Counted from the first letter of the stretch, positions 27,982 through 36,952 are shown. The stretch is DNA of 64,000 bases from Deltaproteobacteria bacterium (GCA_020850995.1 JADZDP010000024.1:34338-98337); one strand, 5' to 3'. The notes: generated by a model from the letters alone, not told the origin. Translations and numbers: made by a program.

Positions 27982-28763
27982 GCGAGCTCGAAGCCCTCCC
28001 CGACGACGTGCGCGAGCTCTTGCGCCAAGCACAAGACGGCGCGCCGCCGCCGCCGCCGGGCCTGGAGGCGGCGGTGCTCGCCAAGGTGTCAAGCTCGGTG
28101 GCGACGGGCTTCGGCACCGGCGCGAGCCTGGTCCTCGTCAAGCCCGTGGCCGGCGCGCTGGTGGTGGCGACGGTGGTGGTGGCGACCTGGTGGGCCGTGC
28201 AGCGCCAAGGCGGCGATGCGGGGCTTCAGAGCACAGCGGCCACGGCGCTCGTCGACGGGCCTGCGCCCCCGGCGTCGGCCCCCACCGAGCCACCCGCGGC
28301 GCTCGGCGCGGCCGCCGTGGTGGCGGCGGCGCCGCCCCTCGCTGCCAGCGTCGAGCCCAGCATCGAGCCCAGCGCCGAGCCCAGCATCGAGCCCGGCGAG
28401 GTCACGCGGCCGAGCGCGCCGACGCGGCCCGTCACCGCGCGCGCCGATGGCGCCGCCGAGGCCGAGATCCTCGAGGCGGCGCGATCGGCCCTGCGTCTGG
28501 GCGACGCCGCGCAAGCGCTGCGGCACCTGCAAGAGCACCAGCGACGCTTCGGGCCGAGCGCGCAGCTGCGCGAGGAGCGAGAGGCCCTCACCGTCGTCTC
28601 CTGGGCGCTGACGGGAGAGCAGGAGCGCGCGCGCCGCGCCGCGGCCGCCTTCGCGCGCCGTTACCCGCAGAGCCTGTTCGGCGACATGGTGGCCGCGGCC
28701 TTGGCGCCCCTCGGATCCGGCGTGACGGAAGCGAGCCCGCCGCCCCAATCCGTCGTGAGGTGA
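27978..28763 (+). CDS. Single-pass membrane protein coupled to the ECF sigma gene (putative regulator)
   Basis: A 261-residue protein with a cytoplasmic N-terminal segment of about 50 residues (LPDDVRELLRQAQDGAPPPP), one membrane helix (about 52-73, VAGALVVATVVVATWWAV), a Pro/Ala-rich linker containing VEPSIEPSAEPSIEP repeats, and a TPR-like C-terminus (AARSALRLGDAAQALRHLQE, RRAAAAFARRYPQSLFGDM). It has the topology of an anti-sigma factor but no zinc-binding HxxxCxxC motif, so that role is inferred only from the ATGA overlap with the sigma gene. The TPR portion would lie in the periplasm. Confidence 0.65.
   Translation: MSELEALPDDVRELLRQAQDGAPPPPPGLEAAVLAKVSSSVATGFGTGASLVLVKPVAGALVVATVVVATWWAVQRQGGDAGLQSTAATALVDGPAPPASAPTEPPAALGAAAVVAAAPPLAASVEPSIEPSAEPSIEPGEVTRPSAPTRPVTARADGAAEAEILEAARSALRLGDAAQALRHLQEHQRRFGPSAQLREEREALTVVSWALTGEQERARRAAAAFARRYPQSLFGDMVAAALAPLGSGVTEASPPPQSVVR
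28352..28396 (+). repeat. 12-nt tandem repeat in the linker of the sigma-coupled membrane protein
   Basis: About four units of a GAGCCCAGC-containing 12-mer encode the repeated (I/A)EPS residues of the periplasmic linker. The repeat keeps frame and may vary in copy number. Confidence 0.6.
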
Positions 28764-28767
28764 CCCC

Positions 28768-29952
28768 ATGACGACGACGCGGCGGGACTCCCGGATCCTG
28801 TGCAGGGCGCTGGGCGGCGGCGCCCTGCTGCTCGCCAGCGCCTGCTTCATCGACCTCGACGTCGGCTCGCGCGTCGACGCACGCGCCTTGGACGTCCCCA
28901 CGCGCGACAGCCCCATCGACATCCTGTTCGTCGTCGACAACAGCGGCTCCATGGCGGAAGAGCAGGCGGCGCTGGCGCGCACGCTCATGCGCGCCGAGTG
29001 CCCCATCGAGGACCTGCTCGACGTCCCGGAGGGGCTCATCGACCCAGGACCCGACATGCTCGAGGAGCTCTCGGAGCTCTGCGGGCTGGCGCAGATCCTC
29101 GCGTCGTACCAGCGGGACTTCCGCATCGGCGTCATCACCACCGACGTCAACGCGTGCGACAACGCCGTCGGCTGGGAGCTCGATCGCGCGCAGCAGTATC
29201 GGCCGCAGCGCGGGTGCCTCCAGCCGGTCCCCGTCACCGGCCAGAAGGTGCTCACGCCCGACACCCCCGAGCTCGCCAGCGCCTTCCTCAGCCTGGTCAC
29301 CGATCTGGGCACCTCCGGCTCCCCGGTGGAGCGCGGTCTCGACGCCGCGCAAATCTTCCTCGAGCGCGACACCTGGGTGAGCCCCGGCTGCGAGGGTGAC
29401 CGCGAGCTGTTCCTGCGCGATGACGCAGAGCTCTTGCTCATCTTCGTGACCGACGAGGACGACTGCAGCAACGACGGCAGCACCGAGCCGTTCACGCACT
29501 ACACGTCCGCGGTGTGCGACCAGGACCTGGACCTGTACCTCGAGACTCGACCGAACCTCTGCTACGAGCGCGCCGACGAGCTGACGCCCGTGGCGCGCTA
29601 CGCCGAGCGGCTGCGCGCGCTCAAGGGCGAGGGGCGCGACGCCTGGGTGCGCGTGGGGGTCATCGGAGGGGTCGTGGGCGAGGGCGAGCGGCAGCGCGCC
29701 AACGGCTGCGTCGACGTCGGCGGCGTGGTCGAGAACGAATGCATCGAGACCGGCGGGCTGTCGAACTTCACCTCGGGCGGCTACGGGTGCGACCCCGAGG
29801 TGCTCGACGGCGAGCTGTGCTGCACCGCCGACGGCGCGCGGCGCTACTTTCGGTTGCGCAGCGAGCTCGCGCCGGGTCGCTTCGAGGCCGCGACCATCTG
29901 CCAAGAGGGGTTCATCTCGTCGCTCATCGACATGGCGCTGCCGCCGAGCTGA
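28768..29952 (+). CDS. VWA-domain lipoprotein
   Basis: A 394-residue lipoprotein. The signal peptide ends in a lipobox (LLLASAC, cysteine near residue 26). A von Willebrand factor A fold follows with the MIDAS motif DNSGSM in IDILFVVDNSGSMAEEQ, the strand RIGVITTDVN and ELLLIFVTDEDDCSND. Many cysteines imply disulphides (AECPIE, LCGLAQ, NACDNA, RGCLQP, DDCSND, DGELCCT). Metal-dependent adhesion or protein binding at the cell surface is inferred. GAGGTGA lies shortly upstream of the ATG, and the gene follows the sigma-coupled gene by 4 bp, so it is likely in the same operon. Confidence 0.85.
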   Translation: MTTTRRDSRILCRALGGGALLLASACFIDLDVGSRVDARALDVPTRDSPIDILFVVDNSGSMAEEQAALARTLMRAECPIEDLLDVPEGLIDPGPDMLEELSELCGLAQILASYQRDFRIGVITTDVNACDNAVGWELDRAQQYRPQRGCLQPVPVTGQKVLTPDTPELASAFLSLVTDLGTSGSPVERGLDAAQIFLERDTWVSPGCEGDRELFLRDDAELLLIFVTDEDDCSNDGSTEPFTHYTSAVCDQDLDLYLETRPNLCYERADELTPVARYAERLRALKGEGRDAWVRVGVIGGVVGEGERQRANGCVDVGGVVENECIETGGLSNFTSGGYGCDPEVLDGELCCTADGARRYFRLRSELAPGRFEAATICQEGFISSLIDMALPPS

Positions 29953-30106
29953 GAGCGGCTCCTTTGTCCCGTGGGGGGTGCGGCCGGGCGATTCGGGCAC
30001 GCGGCCAGGGCGACCCGGTTGATCCTCGTCACCGACGGACGCAAACGGACCGGCTAGGAATGCCGCTGCCGTTTCTCCTCAACCAAGCGCCGGGAGTCCG
30101 TTACCC

Positions 30107-31588
30107 ATGAAAGCCGAAGCACTTCGTTCCGCCAAGGAACGCACGCTCTACGTCTTCGCCCTGATCGTCTCGATCTTCGCGTGGCTCCTGGTCTGCATCA
30201 CCATCGTGGGCCTGTTCTACGCGCCCATGATCGCCCTGTTCGTGGTGCTCGGCCATGCGCTGGCGCTGGCGCGTATCACCGGCCACTCGATCCGCCTCGG
30301 CACGCGCCAGCTCCCCGAGCTGTATCGCAAGGTCGAGAAGGCCGCCGAACGACTGGGGCTCGAGCGCGTGCCCGAGGTCTACATCGTGCAAGGCGGCGGC
30401 TTCCTGAACGCCTTCGCCACCAAGCTCCTGTCGCGCAACTTCGTCATCCTGAACGCCGAGATCGTCGAGGCGTGCGAGAAGGCCGACGAGGGCAAAGCGG
30501 CCGACCAGCCGCGCGCCATCGACTTCGTCATCGGCCACGAGATCGGCCACCTGGCGCTCGGCCACCTGTCGTGGAACTGGCTCTTGTGGCCCGCGCAGCT
30601 GGTGCCCCTCCTCGGCGCCGCCTACTCGCGCGCCAAGGAGTACTCCTGTGACGCCTGCGGCCTGGCGGCGTGCGAAGACCTCGAGACCTCGTCGCGCGCG
30701 TTGGCGGTGCTGGCCGGCGGCGGCGGCGTGGCCCGCCAGGTGAACCTCGACGCGCTCATGGAGCAGCGCCACGAGGCCGGCGGCTTCATCATGGCGCTCA
30801 TCGAGCTCAACAGCACGCACCCCTTCATCGCCAAGCGCGTGGCCGCCATCCAAGAGCTGCGCCGCCCGGGCATCGCGCCCGACACGGGCCGCAACCCCTT
30901 CGCCTACGTGCTCGCGCCCTTCTTCGGCGCGGCGGCGGGCGGCGCGGCGTCGATCCTGCAGCTCTACGTCATCGTCTGCGTCATCGGCATCCTGGCCGCC
31001 ATCGCGATCCCGAACTTCATGAAGTTCCAGGAGCGCGCCAAGGCTGCGCAGCTCGAGCAGCTCGAGGGTGAGCTCGGCGCCCTCGGCGGCGCCGGCGATG
31101 CCGCCGGCAACGTCTTCGGCAACGTCGGCGGCGACGCGCAGGGTGCTGCGGCCAACGATCTGGCCGCGCTCTTCGCCCAAGCCGCCCAGCAGGCCGAGCA
31201 GCAAGGCGGGCAACAGCAGGGGCTGCAGGCCGGGCTCTTGGGCGCGGACGACCAGCCGGCCGAGCCCGCGCGCTTCGAGGCCAAGAGCTGGCTCAAGGGC
31301 CAGCAGGCGCTGAGAAACAAGGAAGCGGTGGCGGCGCTGCCCACGGCCAAGGCCATCGCCTTCGTCGACAAGCTGTACAAGACCGGCGCCACCAACGTCT
31401 ACGTCGTCGACGTGCAGAACGACGACCAGGGCCTGTTCGCCAACGCCGTCACGGCGGAGTTGCCGTCCAAGCCGGCGCTGCGCAAGAAGCTCGTGGAGCT
31501 GTGCACGGCCGAGTACAAGAAGCTCGGCTACGAAGACCCCTGCGTCGACGAGGGCCAGCCGGAGCTGTGGTTCTCGTGGAACGAGTAG
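30107..31588 (+). CDS. M48 zinc metalloprotease containing a type IV pilin-like membrane helix
   Basis: A 493-residue membrane protein. Two N-terminal helices (about 13-36 and 37-57) are followed by the M48 (HtpX/Ste24-like) domain with HEIGH at 144-148 and the downstream ligand region EYSCDACG. Residues 287-312 form a third helix, IGILAAIAIPNFMKFQERAK with its lead, which closely matches the N-terminal helix of myxobacterial major pilins. The prepilin-peptidase site is lost: by alignment, Ala replaces Gly at -1 and Gln replaces Glu at +5. A Gly/Gln/Ala-rich linker and a C-terminal soluble domain (about 390-493) follow. It probably degrades membrane proteins. The start has GGGAG 10 nt upstream. 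Confidence 0.88.
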   Translation: MKAEALRSAKERTLYVFALIVSIFAWLLVCITIVGLFYAPMIALFVVLGHALALARITGHSIRLGTRQLPELYRKVEKAAERLGLERVPEVYIVQGGGFLNAFATKLLSRNFVILNAEIVEACEKADEGKAADQPRAIDFVIGHEIGHLALGHLSWNWLLWPAQLVPLLGAAYSRAKEYSCDACGLAACEDLETSSRALAVLAGGGGVARQVNLDALMEQRHEAGGFIMALIELNSTHPFIAKRVAAIQELRRPGIAPDTGRNPFAYVLAPFFGAAAGGAASILQLYVIVCVIGILAAIAIPNFMKFQERAKAAQLEQLEGELGALGGAGDAAGNVFGNVGGDAQGAAANDLAALFAQAAQQAEQQGGQQQGLQAGLLGADDQPAEPARFEAKSWLKGQQALRNKEAVAALPTAKAIAFVDKLYKTGATNVYVVDVQNDDQGLFANAVTAELPSKPALRKKLVELCTAEYKKLGYEDPCVDEGQPELWFSWNE

Positions 31589-31676
31589 CCTGAGCCCGCG
31601 AGCGCGCGGCGGCACGGCGTGCGACACGCGGCGCCGGTAGCTCGCGTCCGGCCGCACGCAGCGATAGCGTGCGGCC

Positions 31677-33092
31677 GTGACGGACGAGCCGAAGAAGAAG
31701 CTCGGTGAGATCTTGGTGGCACGCGGCTTGGCGGCGCGCGAAGAGGTCGCCGCCGTGCTCGCCAGTCCAGGGCCCGGGAGGCTCGCCTCGGAGCTCTATC
31801 GCCTCGGCATCACCGCCGAGCGCGAGCTCGCGCAGGGGCTCGCCGAGCAGCACGGGCACCCCGCGGTGGTGCTCTCGGAGTCGAGCATCGACCTCGAGGC
31901 GCTCGATCTGGTGCCGCGATCCATCTGTGAACGCTTCCACGTGTTGCCCGTCGCGGTCGACGCCGACACGCTGACCGTGGCGGCCGCGAGCATCAGCAGC
32001 TCCACGCACGAGCGCGCGCCCATCTTCGATCAGATCGAGCTCGCCAGCGGGCGGCGCGTGCTGCCCTACCTGGCCATCGACACGGTCATCGCCGAGGCGA
32101 TCGCCGTCGCCTTCGACGCGCGCGCCGTGGGCGAGACCACGCTGGTGGGCCAGCACCCGCGGCCGGCCGGCGCGCCCGCCATGGCGCCGCTCGTCATCGT
32201 GCGCTCGCCCACGGCGCCGCTGCCCTCCACCTTCGATCCCCTGTTCGCGCCCAGCGAGGCACCCGCGGCGCCCACCACGAACGAGCCGGTGGTGCTCGGC
32301 ACCGCGCTGGCCGAGCACGAGGCGGCGCCGCTGGTGCTGGTGGTGGAGGACGACGCCGACGTGCGCGCGCTCTTGCAGAAGGTGCTCAGCTACGACGGCT
32401 ACCGGGTGCTCGAGGCCGCCACCGGCGGGCAAGCGCTGCAGCTCTTGCGCACCGAGCGGCCCGCCTGCATCTTGCTCGACGCCATGCTGCCCGAGGTGCA
32501 TGGCTTCGACATCTGCGCCACGCTCAAGCGCAGCGAGGCCTTCGCGAGCACGCCCGTGATCGTGGTGTCGGCCGTCTATCGGGGCTGGGAGCACGCGCGC
32601 GCGGTGCAGGAGACGCACGGCGCCGACGCCTTCGTGGAGAAGCCCTTCGATGTGCACTACGTGCGCCAGCTGGTGTCGCGCATGGTGGGCCGCGAGCTGC
32701 CGCGCCCGCAGCTCTCGCCCCAGTGGCAGGCCGACGTGCGCTCCCTGGCCCAAGAGGCCGAGCTCGCCTACCGCATTGGCGATGTGGCGGCCTGCCAAGA
32801 GGCCTGCCGCCGCTGGCGGGGGCTCGACCCCTTCGACGCCCGCGCCTGGCTCATCCTCGGCAACGTGCGCTCCAAGGCCGGCGACGCCGACGGCGCCATG
32901 AAGGCCTGGGAGCGAGCCGCCACCTTCGACGGCAACCTGTTTCCCGCCTTCAAGAACCTGGCGGCCGTGTACGAGCAGCTCGGCTTCGTGCAGAGGGCCG
33001 CCATGGCCTGGTCGCGGGCGCACGATCTCGCACCCGATCCGGACACCCGGCGGCGCATCCAGGATCGCATGGCGGCAAGGCGTCCGCGCTGA
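31677..33092 (+). CDS. MshEN-type domain / response-regulator receiver / TPR protein
   Basis: A 471-residue signalling protein. Residues 1-60 resemble the GspE/PilB N-terminal MshEN module (KLGEILVARGLAAREEV, then LGITAERELAQGLAEQHGHP), known in some proteins to bind cyclic di-GMP. Residues about 218-335 form a REC domain with the acidic pair in VVEDDADVR, phosphoacceptor Asp268 in LLDAMLPEVHG and the conserved Lys in EKPFD. Residues about 350-460 hold TPR-like helices (AWLILGNVRSKAGDADGAMKAWERA as a guide). There is no output DNA-binding or enzymatic domain. The GTG start has TAGCGT (31665-31670) 6 nt upstream and no Shine-Dalgarno sequence. Confidence 0.82.
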   Translation: MTDEPKKKLGEILVARGLAAREEVAAVLASPGPGRLASELYRLGITAERELAQGLAEQHGHPAVVLSESSIDLEALDLVPRSICERFHVLPVAVDADTLTVAAASISSSTHERAPIFDQIELASGRRVLPYLAIDTVIAEAIAVAFDARAVGETTLVGQHPRPAGAPAMAPLVIVRSPTAPLPSTFDPLFAPSEAPAAPTTNEPVVLGTALAEHEAAPLVLVVEDDADVRALLQKVLSYDGYRVLEAATGGQALQLLRTERPACILLDAMLPEVHGFDICATLKRSEAFASTPVIVVSAVYRGWEHARAVQETHGADAFVEKPFDVHYVRQLVSRMVGRELPRPQLSPQWQADVRSLAQEAELAYRIGDVAACQEACRRWRGLDPFDARAWLILGNVRSKAGDADGAMKAWERAATFDGNLFPAFKNLAAVYEQLGFVQRAAMAWSRAHDLAPDPDTRRRIQDRMAARRPR

Positions 33093-33171
33093 CCCGTAAA
33101 ACGGCCAGGGACTTGCGTGCTACCTACCCCGGCGCGCGAGAATCAGCGGCGCCGCCGCGGTCATTGATCCC

Positions 33172-35127
33172 ATGCCCGACCCGACCTCCTTGAACATCCG
33201 CTTCATCAGGCCCGATGGCCTGGAGGCGATCGTGTTCGCGGACCCGGGCAAGAGCGTGCTGCTCGGCCGCGATCTCTCCTGCGACGTCCGCCTGGACGGC
33301 CGCAAGGTGTCGCGCCGCCACCTGCGCATCGAGAACCGGCCCGACGGCGCCGTCATGCTGGTCGACAACGGCTCGCACAACGGCACCTTCGTCAACGGCC
33401 AGCGCGTCAACGAGGTCATGCTGGTCGACGGCGACACCGTGCAGTGCGGCGAGTGGGAGGGGAAGGTCGAGCTGCGCTTGGTGCGCGCCTCGGAGCCGCA
33501 GCGCGCGCCCGGCATGATGCCCGCGTTCGAGACCCCTGCCCTGCCGGTGCGCCAGCTGCCCATTCGACCCTCGTCCGACACCGGCACCGGCACCGCCAAG
33601 GCCACGCGCGCGCAGAACACCGCGTCCGACAGCGATCCCGATGACGTGTTCGAGGGTGTGACCGACCCGCAGGGGAAGGGCACGCCCGCGTCGGTCCCCA
33701 TCGGGCAAGGGCCGCGCGTCACCACCAAGCCGAAGATGACGCCGCCCGTGACCACGCGCGTGTTCCAGATCCCCGAGAACTGGAATTGGGAGGACACGCC
33801 CCAAGCGGCCGAGGCGCTGCGCACCGCGCGCGTCGACGACAACCCGTTGGTGCGGCGCCTGACCGAGAGCCAGGTCAACCTCGACTTCAAGGGACTGCAA
33901 GAGCTCAGCCGCGAGATCACCGACGACAAGACCGGCGGCTTTCGACCCAGCAGCCCCCAGGCCCTCGACGGCATCGCGCTGCGCCTGGTGTTCAAGGTCA
34001 CCGAGGCCTTGGCCAACGCCGACAGCATGGACCAGTTCCTCGCCGAGATGTGCGAGAGCCTGCAGGGCGCGGCGCGCGCCAAGGCCGTCATCGTGCTCTT
34101 GCCCGACGACACCGGCCACCTGGTGCCGCGCGCCGTCAAGCTGCGCCGGGTGGAAGAGAAGGTGCAGCTCTCGCGCACCGTCATCGAGCACGCCATCAGG
34201 AACCGCGCGGCGCTCACTACCGAAGACGCCTCCGCCGACGAGCGCTTCGCGCGCGGCGAGAGCGTGCTGCGCTTCGATCTCAAGGCGGTGCTGTGCGCGC
34301 CGCTCGTGAGGAGCGGCGAGGTCATCGGCGCGCTCTACCTCACGCGCGACCTGCCCTTCTCGAACACCGAGCGCGACCTGGTGGCGGCCCTGGCCCAGCT
34401 CATCGCCATGGGCCTGGAGCGCGCGCGCCTGCGCGAGCAGTACGCGGCGGCCGAGCGTACCCGCCGCAGCCTCGAGCGCTTCCACGCGCCGCGCGTGGTC
34501 GAGCGCTTGATGATGGAGCACAACGCGCCCATCGGCGCGCGCGGTGACGGGCTGTTTCTCGAGCCGCTCACCGCGACCATCCTGTTTTGCGACCTGGCGG
34601 GCTTCACCAAGTGGTGCGAGGCGCACGACTCCGAGACCGTGGGGCTCGTGCTCAACCAGTACCTCGGCGCCATGACGGAGACGGTGTTCAAGTACGGCGG
34701 CACCGTCGACAAGTTCATCGGCGACGCCATCATGTGCATCTTCGGCGCGCCCTTCATGAGCCCCGATGATCCCATCCGCGCCGTGCGCTGCGCCATCGAG
34801 ATGCGCCTGGGCTTCCGCGAGCTGGTGGCCTCGGGCGCGTGCGGCGAAGCCGCCCGCGGGCTCGACGTGCACATCGGCGTCAACACCGGCAAGGTGGTGG
34901 CCGGCACCGTGGGCTCGCAACAACGTATGGAGTACACGGCGCTCGGCGACACGGTGAACATCGCCTCGCGCCTGGAGGGCGTGGCCAAGGCCGGCATGAT
35001 CGTGGTGGGGCCCACCACGGCGGCGCTGGTGCGCGATCAGATCCCGCTGCGCTCGCTCGGCCCGGTGGCGCTCAAGGGCAAGAGCGACACCCTCGAGGCC
35101 TTCGAGGTGCCCGACACCGGACGATGA
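33172..35127 (+). CDS. FHA-GAF-adenylate/guanylate cyclase (class III)
   Basis: A 651-residue soluble signalling protein. An N-terminal FHA domain (about 10-100) has GRDLSCDVRL, the phosphothreonine-contacting SRRH and NGSHNGTFVNG. A linker follows, then a GAF domain (about 275-420, VTEALANADSMDQFLAEMCE ... LKAVLCAPLVRSGEVIGALYL). The C-terminal class III cyclase domain (about 460-640) has the metal-binding Asp in LFCDLAGFT, VDKFIGDAIMCIFGAP and the GDTVNIASRLE block. It probably makes cAMP in response to a GAF ligand or phosphoprotein binding. It follows the REC-TPR gene by 79 bp on the same strand, so the two may form one signalling unit. Confidence 0.93.
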   Translation: MPDPTSLNIRFIRPDGLEAIVFADPGKSVLLGRDLSCDVRLDGRKVSRRHLRIENRPDGAVMLVDNGSHNGTFVNGQRVNEVMLVDGDTVQCGEWEGKVELRLVRASEPQRAPGMMPAFETPALPVRQLPIRPSSDTGTGTAKATRAQNTASDSDPDDVFEGVTDPQGKGTPASVPIGQGPRVTTKPKMTPPVTTRVFQIPENWNWEDTPQAAEALRTARVDDNPLVRRLTESQVNLDFKGLQELSREITDDKTGGFRPSSPQALDGIALRLVFKVTEALANADSMDQFLAEMCESLQGAARAKAVIVLLPDDTGHLVPRAVKLRRVEEKVQLSRTVIEHAIRNRAALTTEDASADERFARGESVLRFDLKAVLCAPLVRSGEVIGALYLTRDLPFSNTERDLVAALAQLIAMGLERARLREQYAAAERTRRSLERFHAPRVVERLMMEHNAPIGARGDGLFLEPLTATILFCDLAGFTKWCEAHDSETVGLVLNQYLGAMTETVFKYGGTVDKFIGDAIMCIFGAPFMSPDDPIRAVRCAIEMRLGFRELVASGACGEAARGLDVHIGVNTGKVVAGTVGSQQRMEYTALGDTVNIASRLEGVAKAGMIVVGPTTAALVRDQIPLRSLGPVALKGKSDTLEAFEVPDTGR

Positions 35128-35134
35128 CGGTGCT

Positions 35135-35581
35135 TCACTTTCGTCGGCAGTCGGCGCACATGCCGTACAGCTCCATCTTGTGGTGCGTGACGACGAAGCC
35201 GTGCTGCTTGGCGACGCGCGCTTGTAGCTCCTCGATCTGCGTGTTGTGGAACTCCACGATGCGACCGCACGAGGTGCAGATGAGGTGGTCGTGGTGCTCG
35301 GCCGCCTGCAGCGGCTCGTAGCGCGTGTGGCCGTCGCCGAACTGGCGCGCGCCCGCGAGCCCGATCTCGGCCAACAGCTTCATGGTGCGATAGACCGTGG
35401 CCTGCCCCACGCGCGCGTCCTGCGCGCGCACGCGCTCGAGCAGCTCGTCCACCGAGAGGTGGCCGGTAGACGAGAAGAACACCTCGGCGATGAGCTCGCG
35501 CTGCCGGCTGGTCTTGAGGCCGTGCTTGGCGATGTACGCCTTGAGCGTCGCGCGCGGATCTGCGTGGCGATGGTCCTTCAT
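35135..35581 (-). CDS. Fur-family metalloregulator
   Basis: A 148-residue Fur/PerR/Zur-type repressor. The winged-helix part has LKTSRQRELIAEVFFSSTGHL and VGQATVYRTMKLL (recognition helix). The dimerisation part has the HHDHLICTSCG metal site and two CxxC pairs (CTSC and CADC), which usually hold structural zinc. Which metal or peroxide it senses cannot be told. The gene converges on the cyclase gene. The gene upstream on the same strand (35583-36863) ends 1 nt before its start, so it is probably read through from there. Confidence 0.93.
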   Translation of the reverse strand: MKDHRHADPRATLKAYIAKHGLKTSRQRELIAEVFFSSTGHLSVDELLERVRAQDARVGQATVYRTMKLLAEIGLAGARQFGDGHTRYEPLQAAEHHDHLICTSCGRIVEFHNTQIEELQARVAKQHGFVVTHHKMELYGMCADCRRK

Positions 35582-35582
35582 G

Positions 35583-36863
35583 TCACCTCACGGGCGCGGA
35601 GCCGGGAGCGCTGACGAGCGCGTCGACGATACCGCCGCCCCACAGCACGGTGGTGACCCCGCCGGCGACGGCGGTGGCCGCGACCAAGGCGCCGCGCCAG
35701 GCGTAGAGCGCGCGCGTGCGCTCGGCGGCCTGCGCGGCGTCGAGGTTCGAACCTGGGCGCACGGCGTCGTAGGCGTACGAGGTGGCGATCGAGCCCGCGG
35801 CCAGCGCCACCGTGGCGACGAGCGCGCCGTAGCCGCCCACGCCGAAGACGAGCGCCTTGGCGTCGTCGCCGTTGTAGGCCTGGCCCCAGCCGGGCGCCAC
35901 CAGCGAGCGCGCGGCGGCCTCGAGCGGGGTGCGCGTCTCGACGTCGGCACGGGCCACCACGCCGGCGCGCGGCAAGCGCGCGCTGCCAGCACCGAGCACC
36001 AGGCCGCGCTCGACATCGATGAGGCGAGCGTCGAGCAGGAACAGGGCGCCCGCCTCGCTGATAGCGCCCACCAGGATGGCGTCGGCGCCGAGCAGCTTGC
36101 CGACCTTTGGGCCGCTACCTTCGTCGAGCGCGGTCGCCACCGCGAGCTGATCGAGGGCCGCCGCCAGCGCCGCGCGCTCGACCACCAGGAAGCCGCGCTC
36201 GGCCATGGTCGCCGAAAGCTCGGCCTGCACGAAGCGATCGAGGCGCGCCGCCGCGGCGGCACCGTCGGCGCGCGGCGCGGCCACCGCCACGCGCTGCGTG
36301 CGCACGTCGAGCCCGCGGGCCTCGACGGCGGCGGCCAGCTCCTCGACCACGCGCTCGACGCCACGACGAACCGCCGAGGCGGGCGCGCTCGTCGCCACGC
36401 CGGCGCTGGCGAGAGCCGCGTCGGCCTCGCCGAGCACCTCGCCGGTCTCGACGTGGACGAGCGTGAGGTGGAGCACGGCGCGGCCACCCTGATCGAGCAC
36501 GGTGCCGCGCAGCACGTGATCGCACGAGAGCGCGCCGAGCTCGGCGGCGGGCAGCTCGAGCGCCTGGGCCTCGGCAGCCGCGTTCAGGCGCGCGCGCAGC
36601 GTGGCGGGCGTCACCACCTGCTCGCGGCGGCGCGCGAGCACGGCGCGCACCAACGCGAGCTCGAGCGCCGCGCGGCGCACGCCGTCGGCGTCGGCCACGC
36701 CCGGCAGGGCCAGGCGCACCGGGTCACGGGCGCGGCGCAACACCTCGTCCACGGCGTCGACGAGCGGTCCTTCGTCGAGCCCCGCGCGGAGCTCGCTGTC
36801 CTCTGCGGTGCCGACCGCGGGCGCGCTGGCGCACAGGGTGAGAGCAAGGAGCAGAGGTGACAT
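35583..36863 (-). CDS. Exported CsgG/FlgO-like protein with C-terminal DUF5683-like membrane region
   Basis: A 426-residue protein with a signal peptide (MSPLLLALTLCASAPAVG). A central domain (about 185-310) has the features of CsgG/FlgO-type proteins (RLDRFVQAELSATMAERGFL, VERAALAAALDQL, KVGKLLGADAILVGAI, LDARLIDVERGLVLG). A C-terminal hydrophobic region (about 340-420) begins APGWGQAYNGDDAKALV, like DUF5683 domains. An envelope-associated assembly or sensing role is likely, but no specific function is known. The ATG at 36863 is chosen because the signal peptide begins there. It is divergent from the lipoprotein at 36965. Confidence 0.72.
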   Translation of the reverse strand: MSPLLLALTLCASAPAVGTAEDSELRAGLDEGPLVDAVDEVLRRARDPVRLALPGVADADGVRRAALELALVRAVLARRREQVVTPATLRARLNAAAEAQALELPAAELGALSCDHVLRGTVLDQGGRAVLHLTLVHVETGEVLGEADAALASAGVATSAPASAVRRGVERVVEELAAAVEARGLDVRTQRVAVAAPRADGAAAAARLDRFVQAELSATMAERGFLVVERAALAAALDQLAVATALDEGSGPKVGKLLGADAILVGAISEAGALFLLDARLIDVERGLVLGAGSARLPRAGVVARADVETRTPLEAAARSLVAPGWGQAYNGDDAKALVFGVGGYGALVATVALAAGSIATSYAYDAVRPGSNLDAAQAAERTRALYAWRGALVAATAVAGGVTTVLWGGGIVDALVSAPGSAPVR

Positions 36864-36904
36864 CGGCGCCAGCATGCCGCAGCGGGCGCCGGCGCGCGAG
36901 GCGG

Positions 36905-36930
36905 CCGAGGTCCAACGCGAGACACCTCGG
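36905..36930. promoter_or_regulatory. 7-bp inverted repeat in the 36864-36964 divergent spacer
   Basis: CCGAGGT (36905-36911) and ACCTCGG (36924-36930) are exact complements separated by 12 nt, giving a two-fold symmetric site of operator-like size between two divergent genes. It lies upstream of the TAGCCT box of the plus-strand lipoprotein. Confidence 0.35.
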
Positions 36931-36952
36931 CGGGGCAGGCGACCACCGTTGC

